DNA of 64,000 nucleotides, from positions 124,001 to 188,000 of the forward strand of contig NZ_SNUG01000003.1 in NCBI RefSeq assembly GCF_012027325.1, read 5' to 3'. Source of the stretch: Thermococcus sp. M39 (GTDB lineage: Archaea; Methanobacteriota_B; Thermococci; Thermococcales; Thermococcaceae). Position numbers and translations under genes: made by a program. The notes under the pieces are model-generated. The model had not been told where the DNA came from and did not search any database. It saw only the letters and a list, made by a program, of their open reading frames with translations. Positions 52,669 through 61,816 of this stretch are shown one piece after another; positions within the stretch are counted from its first letter, which is position 1, and each line of letters starts with the position of its first letter.

Positions 52669-53796
52669 ATGGCAGAGGTTAAGCTGATAAACGTGTGGAA
52701 AAAGTTTGGTGATGTCGTTGCAGTTCAAGATATGAACCTCCACATAAAAGATGGGGAGTTCATGATCCTCTTAGGTCCCAGCGGTTGTGGAAAAACAACA
52801 ACACTCAGAATGATTGCAGGATTGGAGGAGCCAACAAAGGGCCAGATATATGTAGGAGACAAGCTGGTAGCTGATCCGGAAAAAGGTGTCTTTGTACCTC
52901 CAAAAGATAGGGATATTGCAATGGTCTTTCAGAGCTATGCCCTATATCCACACATGACAGTTTACGATAACATAGCTTTCCCTCTCAAGCTCAGAAAGGT
53001 TCCAAAACAAGAGATAGACAGAAGAGTGAGAGAAGTTGCAGAAATGCTCGGCTTAACCGAGCTGTTAAAGAGAAAGCCGAGAGAGCTTTCTGGTGGCCAG
53101 AGGCAGAGAGTTGCCTTGGGAAGAGCCATCGTGAGAAAACCACAAGTCTTCCTCATGGATGAGCCCCTCTCAAATCTTGACGCAAAGCTTAGAGTAAAAA
53201 TGCGTGCTGAACTGAAAAAGCTGCAGAGGCAACTGGGCGTTACAACAATCTATGTTACCCACGATCAGGTTGAAGCAATGACAATGGGGGATAGAATTGC
53301 TGTTATAAATCAGGGAGTTTTACAGCAGGTTGGAACGCCAGACGAAGTTTACAACAAGCCAGCAAACGTTTTCGTTGGTGGTTTTATTGGCTCACCAGCA
53401 ATGAACTTCCTCGATGCCTCAATTGTTGAAGATGAAAGAGGAGTTTGGGTTGACTTTGGCGAGTTCAGGCTTAAGCTTCTCGAAGACCAAGCAGAAGTGC
53501 TAAGAGAGTTCAACTATATTGGCAAGGAAGTGATTTTCGGTATAAGGCCAGAAGACATCTATGATGCAATGTTTGCGCAAGTTAAAATCCCAGGAGAGAA
53601 CATGATTAGAGCTGTTGTAGATATAGTAGAAAACCTAGGTAGTGAAAGGATTGTTCACTTAAGAGTGGGAGATCTGATTTTTGTCGGTTCATTCCGTGCT
53701 GAATCGATGGTAAAAGAAGGCCAGGAAGTCGACGTAGTCTTTGACATGAGGAAGGTGCACATCTTTGATAAGAAAACTAAGAAAGCAATTTTCTAA
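52669..53796 (+). CDS. malK: Maltodextrin ABC ATPase MalK
   Basis: A 375-residue ATPase that drives MalFG. Walker A GPSGCGKTT is near residue 38, the signature LSGGQRQR near 142, Walker B VFLMDEPLSNLDAKLR near 160, and the switch THDQVEAMTMGD near 200. The C-terminal 130 residues form the TOBE/regulatory domain. ATG 52669 has GAGGTGGACTTG upstream. It has its own promoter after apu, so ATPase levels can be set separately and it may serve other sugar importers. Confidence 0.94.
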   Translation: MAEVKLINVWKKFGDVVAVQDMNLHIKDGEFMILLGPSGCGKTTTLRMIAGLEEPTKGQIYVGDKLVADPEKGVFVPPKDRDIAMVFQSYALYPHMTVYDNIAFPLKLRKVPKQEIDRRVREVAEMLGLTELLKRKPRELSGGQRQRVALGRAIVRKPQVFLMDEPLSNLDAKLRVKMRAELKKLQRQLGVTTIYVTHDQVEAMTMGDRIAVINQGVLQQVGTPDEVYNKPANVFVGGFIGSPAMNFLDASIVEDERGVWVDFGEFRLKLLEDQAEVLREFNYIGKEVIFGIRPEDIYDAMFAQVKIPGENMIRAVVDIVENLGSERIVHLRVGDLIFVGSFRAESMVKEGQEVDVVFDMRKVHIFDKKTKKAIF

Positions 53797-53812
53797 AGAT
53801 TTTTAAAGCTTC
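53797..53812 (+). promoter_or_regulatory. TATA box of the UPF0146 gene
   Basis: GATTTTTAAAGC directly after the malK stop lies about 26 bases before ATG 53830, which has no ribosome site. This suggests a leaderless mRNA. Confidence 0.45.
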
Positions 53813-53829
53813 TTTTCTTTCTCCCTATC

Positions 53830-54237
53830 ATGTATGAGAAGCTTGCAGAATATCTCGCACAAAAATTTAAGAAAGGGAAAATCATCGAAATCGGAGTTGG
53901 CTTTAATTTTAAAGCCGCATTAAAGTTAAAAGAGTTTGGGTTTGACGTTCTCGTTGTGGACTGGAATCCAAAAGCTGTTGAAAGAGCAAAAGAGTTGAAA
54001 TTAAATGCCGTTATTGATGACATTTTTAACCCCCAGCTTGAAATTTATAATGGCGCAAGTGCAATTTATTCTATTCGACCGACACCGGAGATGATGCCAT
54101 ATCTCTTAAAGATTGCTCAAATCATTAAAACTCCCCTCTACATAGTTCCCTTCTCAACAGATGCCGTGCCAAAAGGTATGAAGCTCGAAAATTATAAGGG
54201 ATTAGCAATTTACAAGTTGGAGGCTAAAGATATATAA
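53830..54237 (+). CDS. UPF0146 family Rossmann-fold protein
   Basis: A 135-residue protein of the archaeal UPF0146 family. It has a methyltransferase-like glycine motif, IIEIGVGFNFKAALKL, and an acidic strand, VLVVDWNPKAVERAKEL, but lacks the catalytic motif of known classes. It may bind SAM or a nucleotide. It sits between malK and the phosphohexomutase-family gene. Confidence 0.82.
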   Translation: MYEKLAEYLAQKFKKGKIIEIGVGFNFKAALKLKEFGFDVLVVDWNPKAVERAKELKLNAVIDDIFNPQLEIYNGASAIYSIRPTPEMMPYLLKIAQIIKTPLYIVPFSTDAVPKGMKLENYKGLAIYKLEAKDI

Positions 54238-54267
54238 AGCAAAGCCATACATTAACTTGGTGGTGTT

Positions 54268-55626
54268 ATGAAGCTTTTTGGAACAGCCGGAATTAGAGGT
54301 CCTATTGATTCTAAGGTAACCCCAGAACTGGCATTAAATGTTGGAAAAGCCTTAGGAACGTACATTAATTCTGGAAAGGTCACAGTTGCAAGGGATGCTA
54401 GGACTTCAAGCATAATGCTGGAAGCTGCCCTCATAAGCGGATTATTAAGTACGGGAAGCGATGTCATAGAGCTCGGCTTAATCCCAACCCCAATGCTTGC
54501 ATGGGCAACTAACAAGCTGAGCGATGCAGGAGTTATGATAACTGCCTCACACAATCCACCAACAGACAACGGAATTAAGGTGTTTAATGAGAATGGCATT
54601 GAATTTTATCTTGAGCAAGAGGAAGAGCTCGAAAAGATAATCTTCTCTCAAAGCTATAAAAAGGCAAATTGGGACGAAATCGGGAAAGTTGAGAGACGTG
54701 ACTTAAAGAATGAGTACATCAATGCAGTCTTAGACTTCGTAAATCATGAAACAAGTCTCAGGATTTTATACGATGGAGCAAATGGTGCCGGCAGTGTAAT
54801 AGCACCATATCTCCTCAGAGAACTTGGTGCAAAAGTAATTTCAACTAATGCCCATTTAGATGGACACTTTCCAGGCAGGAAACCAGAACCAAGATATGAA
54901 AATATAGCATATCTCGGAGATCTTGTTAGAGAACTCGGGGTAGATTTAGCAATAGCCCAAGATGGCGACGCTGATAGATTAGCTGTTTTTGATGAAAAGG
55001 GCAACTACATTCCAGAGGATACACTAATTGCTCTCTTTGCAAAGCTTTATGTCGAGGAAAACAACGGAGGGATTGTTGTTACCTCAATAAATACAAGCTT
55101 CAGAATTGACAAAGTTGTTCAAGATGCAGGTGGAAAAGTTTATCGTGTTCCATTAGGCCAGCTCCACGATGGCATAAAGAAGTATCATGCAATTTTTGCC
55201 GCTGAGCCTTGGAAGTTCATTCATCCAAAATTTGGAATGTGGATTGACAGTTTTGTAACAATGGGGCTTTTAATTAAGCTCATTGATGAAGAAGGAAAGC
55301 CGCTATCAGAAATCATCAAGGAGATACCTCAATATCCCCTCATAAAGAAGAACGTCAAATGCCCGGATGACCTGAAGCCGAAAGTTATGGAAATTGCAAA
55401 AAACGAGCTTGAGAGAAAGCTAAAGGATGAAATTAAAGAAGTTCTCACAATTTCTGGAATAAGGCTCAACCTCAACGACGGCTCATGGGTCCTAGTGAGA
55501 CCTTCAGGAACAGAGCCGAAAATCAGAGTTGTTGTGGAGGGACAAACAGAAAAGAGAATGAAAGAACTCTTTGATCTAGCCTACAGTGTGGTTTCAAAAG
55601 CCGTCGAAAGCCTTAAATCCACCTAG
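54268..55626 (+). CDS. Phosphohexomutase-family enzyme, probable phosphopentomutase
   Basis: A 452-residue alpha-D-phosphohexomutase. The active-site phosphoserine is in TASHNPPTDNGIK (about residue 93), the Mg-binding loop is DGDADRLAVFD (about 232), and the phosphate-binding loop is RPSGTEPKIRV near the C terminus. The family contains PMM/PGM, GlmM and archaeal phosphopentomutases. Synteny with the TK1768-TK1777 block suggests the orthologue of TK1777, reported to be a phosphopentomutase. ATG has GGTGGTGTT. Substrate assignment is by context only. Confidence 0.8.
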   Translation: MKLFGTAGIRGPIDSKVTPELALNVGKALGTYINSGKVTVARDARTSSIMLEAALISGLLSTGSDVIELGLIPTPMLAWATNKLSDAGVMITASHNPPTDNGIKVFNENGIEFYLEQEEELEKIIFSQSYKKANWDEIGKVERRDLKNEYINAVLDFVNHETSLRILYDGANGAGSVIAPYLLRELGAKVISTNAHLDGHFPGRKPEPRYENIAYLGDLVRELGVDLAIAQDGDADRLAVFDEKGNYIPEDTLIALFAKLYVEENNGGIVVTSINTSFRIDKVVQDAGGKVYRVPLGQLHDGIKKYHAIFAAEPWKFIHPKFGMWIDSFVTMGLLIKLIDEEGKPLSEIIKEIPQYPLIKKNVKCPDDLKPKVMEIAKNELERKLKDEIKEVLTISGIRLNLNDGSWVLVRPSGTEPKIRVVVEGQTEKRMKELFDLAYSVVSKAVESLKST

Positions 55627-56425
55627 CTGGTCTCAGCGTTTTTAATCTTATTTCTTTTCCAATAGTAACTCTGAAACCCTCCTTTGCCACTAAAGTTTTC
55701 ACTCCAGTGACATTTTCAATGAACTTTGCCTCCTTGTATGGGTTTGCAAAGTGCATCTTCATGCCTATGTGGTTCATAATTAGCAATTCGGGCTTTTCTT
55801 TCATTCCCTTCAGCATATAAACTACATCCTCAGTGCACAAATGGTATGGGATTCTCATATCCTTTGGTCGAGTTATCGCTGCTATCATGACTCTCGCTCC
55901 TTCATGCCATTCTTTCAGCTCATCAAAATACTGGGTATCTGGAATGTAAGAAATGTCTCCAAACTTCGTTTTTAGCTTAAAGCCTATTGTGGTTGAGTCT
56001 GAGTGAATTGTTGGAGTTATTACCATCTCCTCATCTCCAAGAATGAACTTATCTCCAGGATTCGGAGTGTGTATTTCCTCTAAAGAATCGAGATGATACT
56101 TTGAAACTGCAGGTGTGTGATTCTCATCTCCATGGACAACGCTTTTAGAAGCTATTAAAATCCCCCTCTTTTTTGTTACACCCATCGTCATGCCTTCAAT
56201 CATTACTTCCACATCGTTGCAGTGGTCAGTATGTCTGTGGGATACAAAGAGAACATCAATTCGCCTTGGGTCGATTTTGTAACGCCAAGCCCTCACAAGC
56301 GCTCCCGGTCCGGGATCAACATAAATTTTCTTACTCGCTTTTATAAAGAACCCACCAGTGGAACGAGTCTGCGTTATTGTTATGAATCTGCCTCCACCGC
56401 TACCCAGAAATGTTATCTCTATCAT
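55613..56425 (-). CDS. MBL-fold metallo-hydrolase (RNase Z-like)
   Basis: A 270-residue metallo-beta-lactamase-fold protein. The zinc motif is SHRHTDHCND (about residue 62), followed by VHGDENHTP and TPTIHSDST, PDTQYF and MNHIGMKM. It opens ITFLGSGGGRF, which is typical of RNase Z/AHS-like groups. GAGGAGGGGAATAG precedes ATG 56425. It overlaps the phosphohexomutase-family gene by 14 bases. Substrate unknown. Confidence 0.85.
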   Translation of the reverse strand: MIEITFLGSGGGRFITITQTRSTGGFFIKASKKIYVDPGPGALVRAWRYKIDPRRIDVLFVSHRHTDHCNDVEVMIEGMTMGVTKKRGILIASKSVVHGDENHTPAVSKYHLDSLEEIHTPNPGDKFILGDEEMVITPTIHSDSTTIGFKLKTKFGDISYIPDTQYFDELKEWHEGARVMIAAITRPKDMRIPYHLCTEDVVYMLKGMKEKPELLIMNHIGMKMHFANPYKEAKFIENVTGVKTLVAKEGFRVTIGKEIRLKTLRPARWI

Positions 56426-56563
56426 CTATTCCCCTCCTCTTACTTTTTCAGTATGTTAAATGTTTGCATCAGATGGTATATAAGACATTTGGCTAACCGA
56501 ATATTACTCGTTAATCAAAAAGCGTTTAATATGCTCCAACCAAGATATTGCAGGGGTGGTATC

Positions 56564-57811
56564 GTGGAAGAGCTAATTAAAAAAGTTTCTGAGGAAGTTG
56601 AAAAGCTTAGAGATGAGATGGTTCAGACGTTGGTTGAGCTTATCAAAATTCCAGCAATAAGCCCTGATTACGGATATGAAGGAGAATACGACAAGGCGGA
56701 AAAGCTTTTAGAAATCATAAGGGACTGGGGCTTTGATAAGATTGAACGCTATGATGTCCCAGATGAAAGAGCTAAAAACGGTGTGAGACCGAACATTTTG
56801 GCCTATTACTATGGAGAAAAAGGAGAAGAAAGCCCCCGCTTGTGGATTCTAACTCACCTAGATGTAGTTCCCCCAGGAGACTTAAGCAAATGGATTGTAA
56901 CAGAACCTTTTAAGCCAGTTGTTAAAGATGGAAAGGTTTATGGAAGAGGCAGTGAGGACAATGGGCAGAGCTTGGTTGCATCCCTATATGCTGTGAAAGC
57001 TCTTATGAATCTCGGCATAAGGCCAAAGAGGACAATAATCCTAGCATTTGTGAGTGATGAGGAAACAGGAAGTGAATACGGAATAAAATGGCTCATGGAG
57101 AACCACCCAGAGCTTTTCAGAAAAGATGATCTTGTATTAGTTCCAGACGGCGGAAACGAAGAGGGAACATTTATTGAAATAGCAGAAAAGAGTATACTCT
57201 GGATGAAGATTAAGTTCAAAGGGAAGCAAGTCCACGCAAGCATGCCAGATAGAGGTTTAAATGCTCACCGTGTTGCTTTAGAATATGGATACAAGCTCGA
57301 CAAACTTCTCCATGAGAAATATGATGCAAAGGATGAAATTTTTGGCCCACCTGAGAGCACCTTTGAACCAACAATGGGTGGAAATCCTTCTGATGCTCCA
57401 AACATAGCTCCAGGAGAGCATGAGATAGTATTTGATTGTAGGGTTTTACCAAAATACAAACTTGACGATATTCTAAACGATGCAAAAGAACTCGCAAAAG
57501 AAATGGAAGAAAAGTACAGAGGGGCAAAAATTGAGATTGAAGTGATGCAGAGGGTTGATGCTCCAGAACCAACTCCAAAAGACAGTGAAATAGTAAAACT
57601 CCTTCAGAATGCAATTAAGATTTTGAGAAACAAAGAAGCTAAAGTTGGAGGAATTGGCGGAGGAACTTTTGCAGCTTACTTCAGAATGCTTGGAATTCTA
57701 GCAGTTGTGTGGTGCACATGCGATGAAACAGCTCACCAGCCAAACGAGTATGCGAGAATAGACAACATGGTGGAGGATGCAAAAGTTATGGCGATTTTAG
57801 CCCTTTTGTGA
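56564..57811 (+). CDS. M20-family metallopeptidase (ArgE/DapE-like)
   Basis: A 415-residue zinc amidohydrolase. Metal and catalytic residues are seen in LTHLDVVPPGD, YGRGSEDNGQ, SDEETGSEYG, and the C-terminal histidine in CDETAHQPNEY. A dimerisation-type segment occupies about residues 185-300. GTG 56564 has GGGGTGG before it; the frame could extend much further upstream but enters the divergent MBL gene. It could hydrolyse acyl-amino acids or dipeptides. Substrate not known. Confidence 0.88.
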   Translation: MEELIKKVSEEVEKLRDEMVQTLVELIKIPAISPDYGYEGEYDKAEKLLEIIRDWGFDKIERYDVPDERAKNGVRPNILAYYYGEKGEESPRLWILTHLDVVPPGDLSKWIVTEPFKPVVKDGKVYGRGSEDNGQSLVASLYAVKALMNLGIRPKRTIILAFVSDEETGSEYGIKWLMENHPELFRKDDLVLVPDGGNEEGTFIEIAEKSILWMKIKFKGKQVHASMPDRGLNAHRVALEYGYKLDKLLHEKYDAKDEIFGPPESTFEPTMGGNPSDAPNIAPGEHEIVFDCRVLPKYKLDDILNDAKELAKEMEEKYRGAKIEIEVMQRVDAPEPTPKDSEIVKLLQNAIKILRNKEAKVGGIGGGTFAAYFRMLGILAVVWCTCDETAHQPNEYARIDNMVEDAKVMAILALL

Positions 57812-57828
57812 TTCTATCCCTTTTGAAT

Positions 57829-58052
57829 TTATTTCACCAATCGAGAAGCAGTGCAAACAGTGATAACAAGCCCAAAATCCAAAATAATCCTATCTGCATA
57901 TGGACAAGTCAAGCACTTGATATCATCCACTGGAATGCCGCCGTAGTAGTGCTCAAACATTTCAATAACGTCTTCACTTAGATGGTCAATGACTTTTCCA
58001 CAAGGAATCACTAATCGCGGATTGTATACATTTTGTGTTTTGTCTCCTCCAT
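57829..58052 (-). pseudogene. Small Cys-containing gene broken by a frameshift
   Basis: A promoter (GTTATAAACG), a strong ribosome site (GGTGAG) and an ATG at 58052 start MEETKHKMYTIRD, then a TAG ends the frame. Shifted by one base near 58012, the frame continues as VIPCGKVIDHLSEDVIEMFE...CLTCPYADRIILDF for about 60 residues. Intact it would be about 74 residues with a CxxC pair. No family recognised. A recoding event or sequencing error are alternatives to decay. Confidence 0.55.
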
Positions 58053-58099
58053 ATAACTCACCTTTTGTTATATTATCTCAATCGTTTATAACTATTTTT

Positions 58100-58176
58100 A
58101 TATGTTTTGCAAACTCTCATAAATAGTAGGCAAAATCCGAAGATCCCAAAATTTTTATGCAAACTCATAAAATAAG
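58100..58176. repeat. Near-direct repeat GCAAACTC..CATAAA in a divergent gap
   Basis: GCAAACTCTCATAAATA (58109-58125) and GCAAACTCATAAAATA (58159-58174) are near-identical, 50 bases apart. They overlap TATA-like stretches between the broken small gene and the methyltransferase. A regulatory role is possible. Confidence 0.35.
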
Positions 58177-58181
58177 GAAGC

Positions 58182-58907
58182 ATGAGAATGATAGGGTTAA
58201 AAATAGCGGATGCTCTGAAAGTTTTCCCCGAACTTCAAAAATACATAAAAAACGGCAAGCTAGACTTCAGTAATAGAGAAGCCCGGATTCTATACAATAA
58301 GGCTGTTGCAAAAGCTGCTTTTGACATTGAGGTGGAGTATCATCCAAAAGGTCTAATAACACCCCCAATTTCACGATACATTTTTCTAAAGACATTTTTG
58401 CGAGGTGGAGAAAAAGTCCTCGAAATTGGGACAGGCCATTCTGCATTGATGGCGATCATGGCAGCTAAGTTGCTTAACTGCGAAGTTTGGGCTACGGAGA
58501 TTAATAAAGAATTTTTTGAGTGTGCAAAGAGGAATACTGAACGTAATAAAGTTCAAATTAAGCTCATAAAAAGCAAAGGAGAGATCATAAAAGGCTTAAT
58601 TCCAGAGGAAGAAAAATTCGATGTTATATTCTCAGCTCCTCCTTACTATGAGAAGCCCACAAAGGGGGTTTTAACTCCTATCGAAGCTGTAGGCGGAGGC
58701 AAATATGGAGAGGAGTTTTCACTCAAGCTCTTGAAAGAAGCAAAAGACTACTTAAAACCTAGAGGAAAAGTTGCTCTATTTTTGCCTGACAAAGCTCCTC
58801 TGCTTAATGTTATAACCAAAGAAGCAGAAAAAATGGGATACAATGTTAAAGACATAAAATTTAAAGCGGGAACAAGAGTCAGACACTCTTTAATTTTCAC
58901 TCTATAG
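58182..58907 (+). CDS. SAM methyltransferase of the RlmF/METTL16-like group
   Basis: A 241-residue methyltransferase. The SAM motif VLEIGTGHSALMA is near residue 80, and the catalytic motif SAPPYYEKP near residue 157 resembles NPPY/F of N6-adenine RNA methylases such as RlmF and METTL16. The ATG at 58182 is preceded by an AATTTTTATGC TATA about 27 bases upstream and no ribosome site, so it is probably leaderless. Target RNA unknown. Its stop codon begins the sRNA below. Confidence 0.82.
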   Translation: MRMIGLKIADALKVFPELQKYIKNGKLDFSNREARILYNKAVAKAAFDIEVEYHPKGLITPPISRYIFLKTFLRGGEKVLEIGTGHSALMAIMAAKLLNCEVWATEINKEFFECAKRNTERNKVQIKLIKSKGEIIKGLIPEEEKFDVIFSAPPYYEKPTKGVLTPIEAVGGGKYGEEFSLKLLKEAKDYLKPRGKVALFLPDKAPLLNVITKEAEKMGYNVKDIKFKAGTRVRHSLIFTL

Positions 58908-58970
58908 CGTCAGACCGTGGGCGTATCTTCATTGCAGTGCTCAGAGGAGGTGCTTTCTCTTCATTCGCTA
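58905..58970 (-). ncRNA. Box C/D-like small RNA with variant C boxes
   Basis: On the minus strand the order is stem TAGCG, box C ATGAAGA (58958-58964), a 13-base guide GAAAGCACCTCCT, box D' CTGA (58941-58944), a spacer, box C' ATGAAGA (58926-58932), a 12-base guide TACGCCCACGGT, box D CTGA (58910-58913) and stem CGCTA. The symmetric architecture is good, but both C boxes read UGAAGA where the consensus is UGAUGA. It is antisense to, and overlaps, the last codon of the methyltransferase gene. Confidence 0.65.
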
Positions 58971-59081
58971 AAGAAAATATGGCCCCTCCAATTTATAAGG
59001 TTAAGCCTCTGCATAAAGCATCACTATCAAATAAGAGATCAGTAAACGTCCAATGAAATGCAGAAAGAGAAAAACAAATCA
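58971..59081. other. Intergenic gap with no recognised gene
   Basis: This stretch has one TATA-like element (CCAATTTATAAGG at about 58989) that could drive the minus-strand sRNA only if read the other way. No ORF with a ribosome site was found. Confidence 0.35.
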
Positions 59082-60272
59082 TCACTTCATGTCCTCAACA
59101 TATAGGAACAGACATTTGAGATATTCAGTATCCTTTGAAGCCATCAGTATTGGATGATCTGGAGCTTGTGTTCTATAGGGCTCAAGCATCTTAAGGAATT
59201 TGCCTGCCTTTGCTGCAGCTGCGATAATCATGTCTTTAAATGCCTGCAAATCAACGTGCTGAGAGCATGAGCAAGTTACTAATATCCCTCCATCTTTTAC
59301 AAGCTTAAGCCCCTGATAGTTCACGTTGAAATAAGCCCTTAATCCCCTCTTTAAGTCCTTCTCATGCTGGACAAATGCAGGAGGGTCGAGAATTACTATA
59401 TCAAACTTTTCTCCTTTCTTCTGGAGCTTTTCCATTTCAGGAAATGCTGAACCCACTATAAACTCCATCTTGTCTTCGACACCATTGAGCTTTGCATTCT
59501 CTTTTGCCATCTCTATCGCTTTTGGAGATTTATCAATGGCTATTACCTTTTCAGCTCCGGCAACAGCAGCATGAATTGCAAAGCCCCCCGTGTAAGTGAA
59601 AACATCAAGGACTTTTTCACCGCCTTTAATGTATTTTTCTAAGGCAATTCTGTTCTCTCTCTGATCGAGGAAAAATCCAGTCTTTTGTCCGCGCATGTCA
59701 ACTATGAATTTAGCTTTTCCTTCTTCAATTATCGTTCTGTATTTTTCTTTGCCAAGCAATACACGCTCAATCTCTGGCAGTCCTTCCCTTCTCCTTGATC
59801 TTCCCGTATTCTTTTCAAAAACAGTTTCTATTTCTGGCTCAACTTCCATTATTGCCTCAGCAACATCGAGCTTGAACTTTTCCATCCCAGCGCTTGAAAT
59901 CTGAAGAGCAGCTATATCATTGAAGCGGTCAACGATTAATCCTGGCAAATAATCTGCCTCACCATAGACCATCCTGTAAACGTTGCCGTAGCGGAGAACT
60001 TTCTTCCTATATTCATTTGCCTTTCTGATTCTCTTTTTGAAGAGTTCTTTGTTAATTTCCACATCTTTCTCTTTTGTTAGCAAACGAACCATTATATTCG
60101 AGTTTGGATTTGCAAACCCCTTACCCAAGAACTTTCCTCCACGAGAATACACCTCAACAATATCTCCCGGCTTTATCTCGCCTTCAGTCCTGATGACACC
60201 CTTTTTGAAGATAATCATGGCACCTTTTTGAAGTGCTCGTGAAGCCTGAGCATCAACGTAAACTCTCGCCAT
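59082..60272 (-). CDS. PUA-domain RNA cytosine methyltransferase, RlmI/RlmK-like
   Basis: A 396-residue SAM-dependent RNA methylase. An N-terminal PUA domain (about 1-75, VYSRGGKFLGKGFANP) is followed by an RNA-binding central region and a Rossmann methylase. Motif I is VLDVFTYTGGFAIHAA (about residue 222), and ILDPPAFVQ and VTCSCSQHV hold the catalytic and fold cysteines. It matches the Pyrococcus horikoshii PH1915 group. ATG 60272 has GGGGTGATGAAA before it. RNA target in archaea not proven. Confidence 0.9.
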   Translation of the reverse strand: MARVYVDAQASRALQKGAMIIFKKGVIRTEGEIKPGDIVEVYSRGGKFLGKGFANPNSNIMVRLLTKEKDVEINKELFKKRIRKANEYRKKVLRYGNVYRMVYGEADYLPGLIVDRFNDIAALQISSAGMEKFKLDVAEAIMEVEPEIETVFEKNTGRSRRREGLPEIERVLLGKEKYRTIIEEGKAKFIVDMRGQKTGFFLDQRENRIALEKYIKGGEKVLDVFTYTGGFAIHAAVAGAEKVIAIDKSPKAIEMAKENAKLNGVEDKMEFIVGSAFPEMEKLQKKGEKFDIVILDPPAFVQHEKDLKRGLRAYFNVNYQGLKLVKDGGILVTCSCSQHVDLQAFKDMIIAAAAKAGKFLKMLEPYRTQAPDHPILMASKDTEYLKCLFLYVEDMK

Positions 60273-60344
60273 TTTCATCACCCCATGATAGTTGAAGCGA
60301 TAGATATTTAACTCTTGAGATGCAAAATATATAGTGGTGGTTCT

Positions 60345-60653
60345 ATGAACTTAGAGGTTATAAAAGAGTTTCTAGAGGATATAGGGGCAGACTATACAGA
60401 AATTGAGGGGGAAATACACCTTGCTCCAGAGGTGTTCTATGAGGTTTGGAAGTATGTAGGACAACCTGATTTAAAAACATATGTTATTGAAGACGAAATT
60501 GTTGAACTCGGTTCTTATGATCCCCCTAAAATGAAGTACACCACTGCAAAGAAGGTTAAAATCAAAAAGATTTACTTTGAGACTCTTGACAATGTGAAGA
60601 TAGTAACAGACTATACTGAATTCCAAAAGATTTTGAAGGAAAAATCTGCTTGA
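60345..60653 (+). CDS. Small hypothetical protein
   Basis: A 102-residue acidic alpha/beta protein (EFLEDIGADYTEIEGEIHLA; LETLDNVKIVTDYTEFQ). The ATG at 60345 has GTGGTGGTTCT before it; the longer frame from 60315 runs through the TATA region. It diverges from the PUA methylase and is convergent with the TctA-like gene. No family recognised. Confidence 0.6.
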   Translation: MNLEVIKEFLEDIGADYTEIEGEIHLAPEVFYEVWKYVGQPDLKTYVIEDEIVELGSYDPPKMKYTTAKKVKIKKIYFETLDNVKIVTDYTEFQKILKEKSA

Positions 60654-60664
60654 TTTTTGCTTAA

Positions 60665-61816
60665 TTATTTCCTTACCATTATTTTTATCATCAAAACCCC
60701 CATACAGTTTGTTCTCTTTACATTAAGGAGAAGCGGAAGAGATCCTATTAGTGACGCTGTTACCAAAACTAAAATACCAAGGATTCCGTCGAAATAAAAA
60801 GACAGTACAACAATAAAGACTATAACAAGAAAGTTTAGGAGCTTATAATTCACCTTAAAAATAAAACTACTGATTACTTCAGCTGTTTTTAACCCGTAGA
60901 GATTTATAATTAAAGCTGCAACGATGGTAAGTGATGCCAAAATTAAAACTTCGCGTGAACTCAGCAGATAATACTTCCCTTTAATTAAGACCATTATCCC
61001 GTTTCTTGTCCTCCCAGTTAGGTAGAAATTAAAGAGCGAGAAGAAAAAGTTTGAAGTATTTACTGAAAATGCAACAGTTAAAAATGACCTCTCATCATTC
61101 GAAAAGAAGCTCCCGATTAATGCAGCTTGAGAAGAAGTAAACGCTGGAAGGAGGGATGCAAACATTCCCAAAACAGTGCCAAGAAAAGAAAATTTCAGTA
61201 AAGAGATATGAGACATTTTAATCCTACCATCTCTAATCTCAATGCTGCTCACCTCACTGTGCAGAGAGTACATTATTGTTGGAATCCCAAACAAACCGAC
61301 AAAGATGTGGAAATAAGGCTCATGAAGAGGCAGGTAATCAATTAGAATTCCCAAAATTCCAGAGAGCAAGATAACAGCTAAAGCAAAAACCTTCCTTATT
61401 CCCTTCTCCGTTAAGATCAGAAGGAATGCTAAAAAGAACACAAAAACTCTGCCAAACTCTGGAACATATCTAGGAGCTATGAAAAAATAGATAGGTACAA
61501 GGGGAAGGGCAAAAATCACAGCCAAAAGACTCGCTTTTAGAGAGATATTGATCACTTCAATAGCTCTTCCTTCAATGACCAATCTGTGGGCTGGCAAGAT
61601 ATTTAGCGCTGTATCTTCATCGGGAATACCAAGAAATGTCGAAGGTATAGAATCTAGAAATGTGTGTGTTAGTCCCATAATGTAAATCAGAATTACAAAT
61701 CCATCAGAGTTATTATTTAAGGCATTCAACAGTGATGCCAAAGTGTTGACATGAAGAGCGGGTGTTATTCCAGTTAAAGTTCCAGCTAAGAGCCCAAGCA
61801 GGAATTCTCCAAGCAT
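60665..61816 (-). CDS. TctA/DUF112-like membrane protein (COG1784)
   Basis: A 383-residue protein with about ten membrane helices. It shows the duplicated TctA-type signature: GLLAGTLTGITPALHVNTLA near the start and GTVLGMFASLLPAFTSSQAA near residue 215. TctA is the large membrane subunit of tripartite tricarboxylate transporters, but no TctB or TctC gene is adjacent. The ATG has GGGGAGGACAT and overlaps the OB-repeat gene by 31 bases, so they are translated together. Substrate unknown. Confidence 0.75.
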   Translation of the reverse strand: MLGEFLLGLLAGTLTGITPALHVNTLASLLNALNNNSDGFVILIYIMGLTHTFLDSIPSTFLGIPDEDTALNILPAHRLVIEGRAIEVINISLKASLLAVIFALPLVPIYFFIAPRYVPEFGRVFVFFLAFLLILTEKGIRKVFALAVILLSGILGILIDYLPLHEPYFHIFVGLFGIPTIMYSLHSEVSSIEIRDGRIKMSHISLLKFSFLGTVLGMFASLLPAFTSSQAALIGSFFSNDERSFLTVAFSVNTSNFFFSLFNFYLTGRTRNGIMVLIKGKYYLLSSREVLILASLTIVAALIINLYGLKTAEVISSFIFKVNYKLLNFLVIVFIVVLSFYFDGILGILVLVTASLIGSLPLLLNVKRTNCMGVLMIKIMVRK

